From NCBI GenBank assembly GCA_035771175.1, contig CM069602.1, forward strand, positions 13,291,116 through 13,355,115: a DNA stretch of 64,000 nucleotides, given 5' to 3'. Every line of letters starts with the position of its first letter. Within the stretch, counting starts at the first letter, position 1. Origin of the DNA: Paratinospora sagittata. Its lineage: Eukaryota; Streptophyta; Magnoliopsida; Ranunculales; Menispermaceae. Shown here in pieces: positions 21,908 to 34,141 of the stretch. Made by a program: the position numbers and the translations under genes. Below the pieces are notes generated by a model. That model made no database searches and had not been told where the DNA came from. It worked only from the letters and a program-made list of their open reading frames with translations.

Positions 21908-23168
21908 GCTACTATTCGAGTGATTCTTACTTTGGCTACTTCTTTTAATTGGTAAGTGCGGCAATTGGACATTAACAATGCATTCCTTACTGGGCACCTT
22001 CAAGAGATTTTTTATATGCCTCAACCGAAAGGTTTCGTTAATTCTTCCAAGCCTTCTCATGTTTGCCAATTACAACAGGCTCTTTATGGTTTAAAACATG
22101 CTCCACGTGCCTGGTTTGATCATCTTCATCATATGTTATTATCATTGTGTTTTCATGTGTCGAAGTCATTCTTGTTCATATTCAATGATGGGGCTTCCCG
22201 TGTGTATATTCTAGTTTACGTGGACGATATCTTAATCACAAGGAACAATTTATCAACTGTTCAACGTTTTATTGATGCTCATCATCACTCTTTTGCACCC
22301 AAAGACTTGGGAGAATTGCATTATTTTCTTGGGATAGAGGTTCGGCGTAACCGAACTGGTTTCTATTTTACTCAGTCTTCCTATGTTCAGCCGTTATTGC
22401 AACATACTAGCATGTCTTCATGCAAGCCCATAGCCACCCCATGTGCCACTGCTAAGTCGTTATCTGCCAATGGCAGTGCTTCTTTTACTGATGTTACCTT
22501 GTTCTGCAGCTTACTGGGTGTTTTATAATATCTCACCCGCACTCGGCCTAATCTTGCTTACATTCTGAATTGTCTCAATCAATTCCAACAACATCCTTTT
22601 ATCCTTCATCGGCAAGCCCTTAAATGTATTTCACGTTACATCAAAGGCACATCAAAACTCGGTCTTCACTTAAAGCCATCTCCTCGTCTTTTCCTTACTG
22701 GTTTTACCGTGGATTGGGCTTCTTCACTAGATGATCGAAGGTCGATTGCTGGTTATTGTGTTTATTTTGGTGATTCCTTGATATCTTGGTAGTCCAAGAA
22801 ACAACAAAAGGTTGCCTGCTCAAGTACAGAGTCTGAGTATCGTGCACTTGCTCATGGTGCAGCTCTTGGTTGCAATCACTTCTCAAAGAAATTGGGTTCT
22901 CTCCCCCTTCCTCACCTATCATATGGTGTGACAATATGTGTGTTGGCGCCCTAGTCGCAAACCCGATCTTTCACGCTCTCACCAAGCACGTAGAGATCGA
23001 TGTGCAGTTTGTTCATGACAAGGTGCTTTATCGTGCTCTTGAGGTCCGCTACATTCCATCATGCGATCAATTTGCTGATTTGCTAACCAAAGCATTATCA
23101 TGCTCACGATTCATATTGCTAAGGGACAAACTCGATGTAGTTTCTCTACCTACTCCTTTAAGGGGGGA
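21908..23168 (+). pseudogene. pol: Copia pol: reverse transcriptase and RNase H
   Basis: Continues the copia RT split at 16084. It gives RQLDINNAFLTGHLQEIFYM, QALYGLKHAPRAWF, the catalytic VYVDDILIT near 22216-22240 and DLGELHYFLGIEV. RNase H follows: FTVDWASSLDDRRSIAGYC, STESEYRALAHGAA and, after a one-base shift near 22870, IIWCDNMCVGALVANP and ALTKHVEIDVQFVHDK. Stops occur at about 22526 (Gln position) and about 22791. The end LRGDV merges with the polypurine tract at 23159-23168 (AAGGGGGGA). Normally this copies RNA to DNA; here it is inactive but relatively well preserved compared with the integrase half. Confidence 0.85.
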
Positions 23169-23740
23169 TGTTAAAGCAACTCACTAAGAAGCTTCTACTA
23201 CATTCTTCAAGTTTCCAACACCATGTGCCCACGCCACTGTCATGCTCCAAAATTTCCCACATTTTTTCCAACAATAACTACTAGACAAGGTAGGATGTCA
23301 TACTATTAAATCATTATATTAGTGTTCTTAATATATATAATATTGACATCACATATGAATATAATGTTAATATTATATAAGGTTAATATTACACTATGAT
23401 ATGAGACACATGTATATTATAATGTTAATATTATAATATAATAAGATATATATATATATATGTAATGTTGATATATATAAGATATATAAGATATATCAAT
23501 ATATAATATTATCTTAAAGATAATATAAGATATATAATGTTATATAAAAGATATATACATATAATATTATGTATAAGATATGGATATATTACCTCATTTA
23601 GATAATACATCATTATCTAGCATAAATTGGCATAATGTAACGGTACTCGCATGAACACTCTAACACAACATGAAATTAGAACCTTAAATAAATGACCTTC
23701 GAATTAAGATCAAAGAATACCCAAAAGGAGTATTCACAAA
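23169..23740 (+). mobile_element. Start of a copia 3' LTR followed by TA-rich repeats
   Basis: TGTTAAAGCAACTCAC begins directly after the polypurine tract, as a 3' LTR should. It does not match the outer LTR at 5033-5263 beyond the first five bases, so the pol may belong to a different copia family from the outer LTR pair. From about 23290 it becomes a long TA-rich tract with repeated ATATAAGATATA and TTAATATTATA motifs. The sequence resumes after the solo LTR, at 26512. Confidence 0.6.
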
Positions 23741-26511
23741 TGTGGCGACCCCGCACTCCGGACCACCAACCCTGCTAGGAATAGCGTGTGGAATGCTAGG
23801 GCGGGACGCCCGGAGTAAGCATCTCAAACCAGTCCTCAACCCTCGTGAGGGGGTTGAGACCCTACGAGCCTTATCCCAAATAACGACATAATATAAACGG
23901 GTACTAAACAAAACTATCAACCGTATTAATCATCCAAGACAAGAGATACTCCATAAAAATGAATCATAAATTAAATCGTCATAATCCCTACAGTCCATCA
24001 AGATTGACACACAAATAAAGTCCAAAACTAAGGGTATAAGAAAACCGTCATATGTCCACATGGTCTATCTAACAAGTCCCAACTCACCCATACTACAATG
24101 TGGTAAGTGTTATAATTACATAGTCAAAAATATAATAGATCATAATTTAAAACACAGTTTAATCAAAATGCCTCTCAACTCACATCGAGGCCTTTAATTC
24201 TCTCGCCCGCAAGGCCCTCAAGATATGACTACTCATTTGCCCTTATTCAGGACAGAAGGACCTGAAAGAGGAAAATGAGGGTGAGCCAACGGTGCCCAGT
24301 GAATAGAATTCAAATAAACTATCAATACTCATCAATAAATATCATGTATGCATGTCAATGTGTAGCATGATTAAAAGCTCATAACATATAGATATCAAGC
24401 ATTATAAGTTCGATGCAAGTAAAAGCTTATCAATTTTGATCAACATTCCACATGCATTGGGGTTACTAGTGCACGTCTATTTCACCGTACCGTCATAATC
24501 CCCAATCATGTTGATTTGGGGTTACTAGTGCACGTCTATTTTACCGTACCGTTCTCATCCCCAAATATTTCCTTTTTAAAACCCTCCTATGACAAGGTTA
24601 AGTCCCCATATTAGCCAGATAGATGGGTCCAACCAAAGTCATAAGGTTTTCTCAAATCAATGCATCATTCAAAACATTAGGACACATTCATGCTTTCAAC
24701 ATACAATATATATATAAGTGATATGATGACATAAAAGATATAATCATAAATAAAGTCTACTCACAACCAAGCCTCGCGAGAGTATTTAACCACACACGGA
24801 CACCAAACCGAATCAACTCAATCAAGGTCCTGAAACATTCATCAATATCCAACCATACATCAATTTCTATGCTCAATCACATAGACATTACACATCAACC
24901 CTAAATCGGCCCACATATAGACAATAGGCCTAAATCTCATCTAATCCCATCATTCAACTCAAATCACATGACTTAGGCCTCTAATGCATAGTTCTCATAC
25001 ATAAACCATTCAATTAATCAAAAATATTGATTTTCAATTCCTTAGGTATAAACATGTCCAAATTGGGTCACTTGATCCCAAGTAGGCCTAACCCATGATA
25101 TGGTTACAACCACCAAATCAATAGCATAATCAACCCTAATCATGCTTAATTAGACATAAATTGCATCAATTCAATGATTCTAGGCCAAAAGCATCAAAAG
25201 CCCTAAAATATGAAAATTCTCATACTTAGGTCATATTGCCTATTTACACTAGGTCACCATGTTCAGCCAAGTATATCACTGATTTTGCATCATGGGTTCA
25301 TCAACAATGGCAACTAGGTCAACATAGTTGACATGCAAGCTATTTGGAAAGGTCTAAGTTCATATTCTAAACTTAGGTCTAATACAAACAACCCTACAAA
25401 TTTTTCACTTAATATTATGTTCAGATGTATCAAGCTACAAACAAAATTATTTAATCACAAAATCAACTGTACAGATTGAAGGATGTTAAGAGGCAAACCT
25501 TCTGTCCAAAAATCAGCTCAATCCAACGGTGGACCGAAAAGATAAGTCCCTTTGATGAACAAGTCTCTAATCAGACAATTTCTCCTTTCCTGCTGCAAAT
25601 ACTTAAACTCAAATGACTATATCACACAAAATACTTGTCATGTCAACATCGCAACCGTTCATAATGCAGAAGGATCAGTTGTGAACCACCTTCTCAAATA
25701 TCATATCCATCCAACGGTCTATTTAGGAGATCTATTAGTTTGATCTAAACTGCACGAGAAATCCAGATTTTCCGACTAGCTTTGTTTGGGAGGTTATATC
25801 TTTCAAACGAAAAATCCAATCAAGATCTCCACCGACCCATAAGATAAGAACTTGCTGACAAATTTTGAGCTCAATCGGACCATATAACACCAAGATCCAG
25901 CTCTTTGATGAAAACATTGCTGAGACTTCCTTCAAAGCTTCTTCCTCTTTCTTTCTCTTCTTCTTTCGTTTCTCTTCTTTTTTCCTTTCCCTCCACTCGC
26001 CTTACTCTTTAGAACTTCCTTGGAGAAGAGAAGTGGGCATGGGACACTTGTCCACTTTTATGCACTAACTTGACATGTGTTGGAGAAGAGAAATGGGGCA
26101 TAGGACACTTGTCCATTCCCATGCACCAATTTGACATGTGTTGGTTTCATACTACCCATATCAACCACATGTACTTTAACCAATCTTATGCTTGCATGTA
26201 TTTTAAATGTCCAATCCATCTAATACACCAAATTTTTTATTCTCATTTATCTTTTTATTCAATCAATCCTAATCCATATCAATTCATGGTTTAATGGGCC
26301 CATGCATAAATAATAACATTTGCATTATACTTTAATTTAACATAATCCATATACAATTTATAATGCACATATTTATATACATTATCAAGCATCAAATATA
26401 CAAATATTAAACAATCATCAAACAAACACCAAACATATCAAGGCAACACATAGAGTTTGGCAAAATACAATTGGGTTATGGGCTATATAAAATAATTTTC
26501 GATGCGTCACA
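23741..26511 (-). mobile_element. Solo LTR of the TGTGGCGACC family, complete
   Basis: 2,771 bp, starting TGTGGCGACCCC and ending GATGCGTCACA, flanked by an exact TSD ACAAA (23736-23740 and 26512-26516). It gives the uninterrupted version of two other copies: it lacks the palindromic insertion present at 7464-9076 and holds the ~1.7 kb missing from 13196-14438. The CACTGGGCACC...TCAGG module is at 24261-24304 on the minus strand, which sets the LTR orientation. No internal coding region is present. Its LTR length and lack of coding partner suggest a large gypsy or non-autonomous family; the lineage is not resolved. Confidence 0.9.
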
Positions 26512-26856
26512 ACAAAAGTACATGCATTTACTCGATGAAGTATTCAAGCACGTGCCCAATGAAGTAGCCCGTGCATTAATAGACAGTGAAGGATGTCAGT
26601 ATTATTAACATTATAAGTATACATTTTGTTAATATTATAATACAAATAATGTACATATATTATATTTTAATATTGTATATATACCACATTATATAATATA
26701 TATATATTAGTTATATAATATATAATATGATATATTATATATAATACAACATATGGGGGGAGGGGACCGGCTCCCATTTGGACCAACCCCCTTAAAGGAG
26801 GGAGCACCCCTTGCTCACCCCGCATTCTCTCTCTCTGCCTCTTGCGTGTTTTCCTC
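26512..26856. other. TA-rich tract and pyrimidine-rich leader-like sequence
   Basis: Continues 23740 across the solo LTR: AT-rich with TTAATATTATAAT motifs to about 26750, then a sharp change to GGGGGGAGGGGACCGG and C-rich, CTCTCT-rich sequence to 26856. The last five bases TCCTC are a TSD copy. The GC-rich part is probably the beginning of the LTR fragment that continues at 29445. No gene is seen. Confidence 0.5.
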
Positions 26857-29444
26857 TGTCACGACGCCCCTGACGTAGGCTGACGTCATGACCGACACAG
26901 TGTACTATACACTGTACATATTCATATACAGTATACAATACACTGTCAGCCTTCGCGTAGTCTCACAATAATACCCAAAAGTTATAGTAATTTTTTTATT
27001 TTTTTTATAAACTATAATTCAAATCCAATATAGATCTCTATAATCATTCCATTCATTCTACAAATTAAAGTCTCATCTGATAAATATCGATGATCATCTC
27101 ATTTCATCATCCCTACCACACAACCCATCTAGGCGATATTACATATATATAGTGTGTGATAATTATACATATCAAAATAACAAAATATAATTTATTTCCT
27201 CCAAGCATACATACACGTACCGGACGAAGGTTCACGTGATTATCACTCACGGAGTTTTCCTTTTCCCTTTGAGTCAATACCTGAAATATTGGAGGAAATG
27301 AGGTGAGCAATCAACAGCTCAGTGAATATAGTTCTTGATATGACAATTATATACATTTAGAGAAATATGACATTTAAAATCATTTCAAACACTTATTCAG
27401 CACATGCATCATTCAACGAATATATCATACATGTCAACAACATAAATTGCATGAGTTTTCAATAACACAATGCACAATCTCCCTCCTCCGCAAGGTAAAA
27501 GAGCGGGTCTAACCCTTGTATGGCCGTACAAGGTAGACACAGCTTCTCATCACCCAATTCACAGTCATTTCAAGGATCGCAACCCTTGTTAGGACAGACC
27601 TACTGACAATGAGGACTCACAAAACCTCATTCGGGTCTAATTCCTAACGAAATGACAATGAGGATTCGCAAAACCTCATCATTACAAACTTCAATTGTCA
27701 AAATCAGTTTGCATGATCCATAAAACTCAATGTATATATAAATATACCATGCATACAATCAAACATTTTATATATGTATAATGTCATACAAGAACCAAAT
27801 CAAGGAAACTATACTCACAGTGGTTACACAGGGTTTCTAAGCCAACCTCTAAAATCGAGCAACAATAAACATCATTGCTTCCTCAAAAGCGTTTATCCAT
27901 GCCCTTAAGCCTCAATTTAAACACTGAAATTGTCACACCCTGGGTTGCACAGCGTGCCCCCTACCCAGATGCGGGCGCACCACCGCAGTGGCGAACGCCT
28001 AGCCATTATGGATCCATAATATTGTCCCATCTCGGCCAGCCACGCCACACAAGGACGCCGGACACCGAGATCATTTTTCCCCCTGCACAATCCACAGCAC
28101 AGGGAGGGCCTCCCCCAAGTTCGAACTCGCAACCTCTTCCTCATAAGGTTAGATTTCGCAACTTGAGTACCCATTGAGCCATTTTGTCACACCCTGGGTT
28201 GCACAGCGTGCCCCCTACCCAAGTGCGGGCGTACCCCCTCTGGACGAACGCCTAGCCATAGTACCACATAATATTGTCCCATCTCGGCCAGCCACACCAC
28301 ACAAGGACGCCGGTCACCGAGATCATTTATCCATATTATTCATGGGAGTGTGAATAATATGGATAAATGATCTCGGTGACCGGCGTCCTTGTGTGGCGTG
28401 GCTGGCCGAGATGGGACAATATTATGTGATACTATGGCTAGGCGTTGGCCCCGAGGGGGTGCGCCCGCACCTGGGTAGGGGGCATGCTGTGCAACCTAGG
28501 GTGTGACAGAAATTACCCATAGAGTATCATGAGAATCATCATTTACCATATCAGTAGCTACTAAAATATCAAATCATTGTTCACAGTACTATTCACTATT
28601 CACTATTACTATTTATTCGAAAGATGTAAATTGTATTAAAATTGTAAATGGTCTCCAAAAATCATGAAATTGAATCTAACCACATATTCGGGGTCCCGAC
28701 AGTCCAGGGAACGTTTTTCTACCTTTCTAGCGGATTTTCATTCACGTTGGGTCAAAACCCCAATTTTTGAAAACGCCGTAAAACGGCTCCCACAACAAAA
28801 ATTACTCCGCTAGAAAGGTTACGTCTAGCTTAGATAGTAATTTTACGACGAAAAATAGAAAAAATAGCTTACCACAGGTTTGGATTTCGCATTCTCCCTC
28901 CGTTTTTCCTTTTTTTTTTCTTCCTTCCGTCCTCTCTGGTTCTGCACCTTCTTCTTCTCCTTCTCTTTCTTTTTGCAACTTCTTTCATCTCTCTTCTTTT
29001 GATTTCTATTTTATTTGATTTCTTTTTTTTATTGCTTGTTGTCACACGTTGGAACCAACTAGGGATAGAATTTTTTTTTTATATATTTATATATACCAAT
29101 GATTCCATGCACCTTTCTCTCAATAGTTAACCAACTCCTCATCTTGATATTTTACTTCATTCATTCAATCATACTCCAATCCACATTTTTAATTAACCAA
29201 CCCCATAACTTAATTAATTTAATTCAACTCCATTTTTTTTTAATAGGATGATCTCATATGTATCATCTTCATCTCATAATTTTATTTATTTACTAATCAT
29301 ACACGCGTATATTTAGCGCATACGTATCAAATACGTGTATTATCACATGTATATTTAGCTCATACGTATACAATACGTGTATGATACATCTCGATATACG
29401 CGTACTTCAACGTATGTATTTCATTAAAATTACGGGATGTTACA
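26857..29444 (-). mobile_element. Solo LTR, Tekay/Del-like gypsy, with nested palindromic element
   Basis: On the plus strand it starts TGTCACGACGCCCCTGACG and ends ACGGGATGTTACA; on the minus strand it is therefore the TGTAACATCCCG...GTGACA type common in Tekay/Del LTRs. The flanks are an exact TSD TCCTC (26852-26856 and 29445-29449). It matches the second solo copy at 45163-47085 throughout, apart from the nested 578-bp element at 27931-28508. TGACGTCA is at 26881-26888, and the TCAGG module at 27280-27328. A cluster of ACGT- and CGCG-core palindromes lies near its 5' end at 29295-29420. Confidence 0.92.
27931..28508. mobile_element. Palindromic tRNA-like element, second locus
   Basis: Starts TGTCACACCCTGGG and ends GGGTGTGACA, flanked by an exact TSD GAAAT (27926-27930 and 28509-28513). 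The sister LTR at 45163-47085 has the empty site with a single GAAAT near 46230. The element has two parts. 27931-28185 is one minus-strand monomer with A-box-like TGGCTCAATGGG and B-box-like AGTTCGAACTT near its right end. 28186-28508 is a fold-back of two monomer bodies lacking the tRNA-like head, with arms of about 155 bases around TTCATGGGAGTGTGAA. Frames through it are by-products of the palindrome. Confidence 0.85.
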
Positions 29445-30375
29445 TCCTCTCTCTCTCTCTCTCTTTTTGTGCTTTCGGAAGATAAGTGTTTCGACGAAAG
29501 GTTCGCCAAGATGATGCCACTACACGAGTTAAGGTGGAGAATGAATGCTAGATTTGCGTCCCTTAATTGTGTAATGATAATTTACATAGCATCATACATC
29601 ATATATGTTACCGCGTTTTACTTCATGTATGAGGCTATCCATCATCAATGCTAAATTCATAATCATGAGTGTTATGTCGTTACGCTCGACCATGAATTAT
29701 CATAAATGTTATATATATTCATCATGGGTGCTATACCATTATGTTGGACCATGATTAAGGTAGTCGGACATTGAACCCATGGATGTTATGCCGTTACATT
29801 GGACCATGAGGTGGCTATGTCATTGGTTAGCACTGGAATTCATGAGATCTCTCAGTTGCTTCATGTTGCATTGGTACCTCGGCACTTACAGGTTGTGAGT
29901 TGCATTGTGCCTGGCCTATGAGGCCGTATGGCCACTTTTCATCATCATTGTTTGATTGTATTATTATGGCATAACTGTTTGATGACTGTTGTTCTGTACT
30001 TATTATTAAGCATATAAGCTTTTTTATCCTGTTTGACCTTACTGAGTTGTTGAGCTCATCCCGTTGATATTGTTTCTCAGGATCTTAGACACGCGTAAGT
30101 ACATATATGTTATCAGAATGTAATAGCCATCGAAGCTACGTGAGAAGAAAGCGCGTAAGGTGCAAGATGTCAATATAGATCTAAATGTGTTATTTATGGA
30201 TTGTTGTAGTTTTTCGTTACGTACTATGTACTCATGTAATTTAACATTTTGTACTTTTGCCCTTCATTATTAAAAAAAGATGAATAAAAGATCTGTGTTG
30301 ATGTCCGTTTCTACTCACGCTTTAATTTTGATCGCCTATCATAAGAGATTGTATCTTAAGAATCAGGGTGTGACA
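29445..30375 (+). mobile_element. LTR fragment, same family as 5546-6432 in opposite orientation
   Basis: From about 29560 to 30375 it matches the reverse complement of 5546-6432 in order: ATCATATATGTTACC, the repeated TTATGCCGTTACATTGGACC-like phrases, the CTTACTGAG...CTCAGG module at 30038-30082 and the end GGGTGTGACA. It begins with a CT microsatellite that was the target of the solo LTR at 26857-29444. It is joined to the copia LTR at 30395 through an 18-base stretch of unknown origin. No TSD is visible. Confidence 0.65.
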
Positions 30376-30394
30376 CCCACGATTTCAGGTGGTC

Positions 30395-30602
30395 AGAATT
30401 CGTTATCCACGTTAGCTACAAGTTGTCATTTTGTTACTTGCACATGGTCTGTTAATCTGTTTCTGTTTTGATGCTTACAAATGTCTTGTAATCAAATGGT
30501 TGTAATTACTCTTCTGTGCGTATAAATAGAGAACTATTCTCAGCTCCATCCTTGAGCAGAATACTATTCACTAAACTTTGTCTCCAGTTTTGTTTTCTAT
30601 TA
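30395..30602 (+). repeat. Copia 3' LTR (outer element of cluster I), 5' end lost
   Basis: Matches 5040-5263 from AGAATTCGTTATCCACG to the end, with a few substitutions and a short deletion of the ATATGG part. It ends TTCTATTA and is followed by TCGGT, against TCGCT before the 5' LTR. The first six or seven bases are replaced by the end of the neighbouring LTR fragment. Confidence 0.75.
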
Positions 30603-30894
30603 TCGGTATAACTTTCTTAGCTATGAAACTAGCTTCATAGCTAAAAGATGTATTTAGCTATGATATTTTTTGATTTCATAGCTAATACCTATCCATTATT
30701 TAGCTAAGAAATTAGTTTTATTGATAAAACGTACATTCAGCTGCAAAATAACTATTTGTTATAAAATATTTGCTGCGGTCTTTATTTGTCACTAAAGCAC
30801 TTAATTATTTAGCTAGAATCTCAGATTTCATTTCTTCATCTATTTGTTCACTTTATGTAACTAAGACAAATGTATAGCCACTTAATATTATGTT

Positions 30895-30981
<87 letters not shown>

Positions 30982-31351
30982 GCCATATCAATCTTTATGT
31001 TAATTATTCAAATAATTATCTTCCACAAAGGGGATTAATTATGACTACAAATCTACTACTAATGGGGTTAGCAAATCACTATAATAGGATATTGCGTGAG
31101 AGGCTAATAATTTGTATTTTCCCACTTTTTGTACTGTTAATATTCTTATTATATATAAAGATATTCATTTTCTATTATAACTAATTCCGGTTGATAAAGT
31201 AAATCACTTTAGACATTTAGAGAGCTTAATTAACTGTGGATTTGATTACTCTACAATGAATGAATTTAATTACTAAAATATATATGTCATGATTTCTATC
31301 TATTCAAAATTCATCTTAACCACAGTATAACTATGGGGATTTTTCTTGTAC
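30603..31351. mobile_element. Possible CACTA-type remnant
   Basis: At 30612-30830 the motif TAGCTA or TAGCTATGAAA occurs many times in both orientations (for example CTTAGCTATGAAAC and TTCATAGCTAAAAG), resembling the sub-terminal repeats of dicot CACTA transposons. TTTTTCTTGTACTA at about 31340-31353 resembles the complement of the CACTACAAGAAAA terminus. No CACTA left end, 3-bp TSD or transposase is seen, so this is tentative. Confidence 0.3.
30899..30978. repeat. Compound CA/TA microsatellite
   Basis: About 14 CA units (30899-30927) run straight into about 25 TA units (30928-30978). The open frame across it is low-complexity and not a gene. Confidence 0.95.
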
Positions 31352-32659
31352 TATTTGTGTTGGAAACATCACTACTTAGCCATTAATCTAAAACAGCAAC
31401 TCCAATTTCAAACCTTACTTCTACATACTACAAACTGATTGATTAGACAACCTACCCACCTCAATCATTATATTTCTATTATCTTAACAAGTCATCATAT
31501 TCATCAATTCCCTCCTAACCCTCCAAGTTAATTCCAAATCAAGATCAAGAGGTTACGAGCGATCAATCGCTGGCCACAGACGAACTTGTCGATGTCAAAG
31601 CAATCAGTAGGGCAATATAGTAACAGTGCAACCACCATTCATAGCAACCATGATGAACATATACACATAGATGATCATGATGTTAACTTATCACCATCAT
31701 ATATGTTCTTTAAACTATTATTAACGCTGTTAATGGCAATCAAAGACATGATCCTTCAACAGCTTTGTGTTCCCTTTTAACAGTCCTGAAAGTGACCTTT
31801 GAAACCTTTTGCACCAGAAATTAGACCATATATTATTAATTTTAAAAACACACAATTCATGAACCAATTAATTTTGGTCTAATTAATTAATTAATAAACT
31901 TTAAAATAGTTTAACAGATCAATTAACTAATAATATCTATAGCTTTAGCTTGGGATTGAAGAATCATTAAACATAATCATGATCTCTAATTAGAGATATG
32001 CTAATAGCTGCTTTTTTGGTGATATACCCTTTGATGAAGCACCTGTCGACCTCCTTCTATAGCCTTTTTTCTCTCAAAGATAACTTCTCGTTGGCACCAG
32101 GCATGCTTTGCATGCCCACTTGCTCTAAAGGTATGAGGCACTTTTAAGCGTTAAAAAGCGAGGTTGTCTAGCAATAATAAAAAGATTAGGTTCCTTTAAT
32201 TGCATGGTTTTGAACTTGCTTTCTAAATTAATTAAACTTTGAACTTGCTTTCTATATATTGCTAGCTCAAACTATACATCCAATTAAATAGCTTGCTAAA
32301 GTAAGTACTTGTTGATATAGCACCAGCACCACATCTACCATATAGCTCTAGCTCTCAACGCAAGCAGGAGGCACCATTATTAATACCAGAGTGGTCGCTT
32401 CTATAAAAAAGAAGATAGATAAATTATTAAGGGTGATAGTTTCAAATTAACCGTATAGGTGTAGTGAGAGCCGAACTAGACTATATATAAAGATTAAAAA
32501 TGTTTTATGTGTATTAACATTATTTTTTTTTACGTTAACATTCAATTCTATTAGATATTTTAGGATACATTACTTTATATGTAAAAAATATTTTATATAG
32601 ATTTGATGTCAACATCATTTTTCGACGTTACAGTTCTATTGAATATTTTAAAGATATAT

Positions 32660-32696
<37 letters not shown>

Positions 32697-33640
32697 TTTG
32701 CTCGAGCCCCTAAAATATTATTGATGATTTTTTTTTCTTGATGGATGTACATGCTATGTTCAAAGCAGACGGTATCACGGGTGGGTTAAGCAAATATGTG
32801 ACATAGAGAAGTAGCTTTAAAAAAATAAAAAAAGTTTCCCACACTTCTGTTTTTTTTTTTTTTTTTTCTTGAGTTTTGGAGGAGAGGGTGGGTAGGGCAT
32901 ATATAGATTTATAAATGGATAGATAGATGAGTTACTCATGTCAGCGTGAAAATGCGTTGAGTAGATAAGATTTGAAAGTAGCTTTTGAAAAGAAGGGGAT
33001 TCTAATGATGTGCTTTGTCATAATGTTAGGCAAATGTGATTTCAAGGTGAGTTCCCCCACACACACACTACTGTCGCTGAAATCTCACTTGTATACTTAG
33101 ATATATATATTCATCACACGTCCCACCAAATTCTGGTCGAGAAACAAGTTCAAAGAGTAATCATGATGATCAATTAAATCCCTACTTTAATCAATTAATC
33201 AATCAATTAATTTTATATATATATATATGTAGAATTTTAATGTATACAATGTATGATATTCGGGTCCAATCAAATCAGCCCAATTTCACTGCTTTCCCAT
33301 CACACCAACAGCGTCCGTGTTTTACTGGTGGGATTCGCTTTAATTGATTTGGTGAAGCTTCTACTTCTATGGAGCAAAGTAAAAACATTTACTGCTATCC
33401 CATCGAACCCACTAACTTATATTATAGTTTTAATTTAATTTTTTGGGTAGGGCTTAATTTGGGTGAATCTTCTTTCTTCCATGGAAAAAGATGGGGATTT
33501 AAATTGGTGGGTGTGGAATCTCAGCTGTTGACTCATGTTTCCTGATAAAGCAGATTGCCTTTTCTTCTTTTATTGATGGTATTAATTTCAAAATATAAGA
33601 TTAATTATGGTCCATCAGTACTACTAAGTATACTAAAAGC
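31352..33640. other. AT-rich intergenic DNA
   Basis: I see no gene or recognisable transposon. It has TA runs at 32660-32692 and 33210-33228, a T run near 32850, and short low-complexity frames only. The last five bases AAAGC are the left TSD of the copia element that follows. Confidence 0.7.
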
Positions 33641-33897
33641 TGTTATAAACAAAGGTAGATCAAAGATTAATTACATAAAAACTTGTTGAATATTCACCTT
33701 TCTCACAACCTTTATTTATAGGATTACAAAGCCTTTGGGTTACAAAATGACTTAATGATAAAGTAAATATGAGAATAAATAAGAATAAATTAAGGACATT
33801 ATAACCTAAAAGGTTATGGAATATGAATAGGTAGGGGTTATGGTCATCCATAAAGAATTGGGGGTTATGGACATCTATTTAATTAATATTCATAACA
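33641..33897 (-). repeat. Copia 3' LTR
   Basis: Reads TGTTATAAACAAAGG to ATTCATAACA on the plus strand, 257 bp, with TG...CA ends. It aligns with the right LTR once the MITE at 52075-52728 is removed; the left copy lacks about 45 bases present in the right copy near 51890-51930 and has extra bases near 33775-33805. Confidence 0.9.
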
Positions 33898-33908
33898 CTC
33901 CCCCTTGG
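33898..33908 (-). other. Copia polypurine tract
   Basis: CTCCCCCTTGG on the plus strand is CCAAGGGGGAG on the coding strand and abuts the 3' LTR, as expected for the plus-strand primer of copia elements. It sets the minus orientation. Confidence 0.85.
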
Positions 33909-34141
33909 ATGGTCAGTTTTTAAGGAATATGCTTCGCTAAAACCTTACTAAGAAAAAATTCAGTGAAAAAAAATCTTAGAAAAATCTTAGTAAAGGAAAA
34001 AAGAGTACATCATTCCTTATTTCTAAAAAAAATGCATCATTAAATTAAAATTTTGCTAGGAAAACCCAGTGGGATAAAACATCGGTCAAGGAAAAAGAGT
34101 ATAGAGCAGTGTGTGTATATTTACTTCCCCTGTTAGTAACA

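Noticed and set aside
30870..31184. Open frame of 104 codons
   Set aside because: It is a translation of CA/TA microsatellite sequence and AT-rich DNA.
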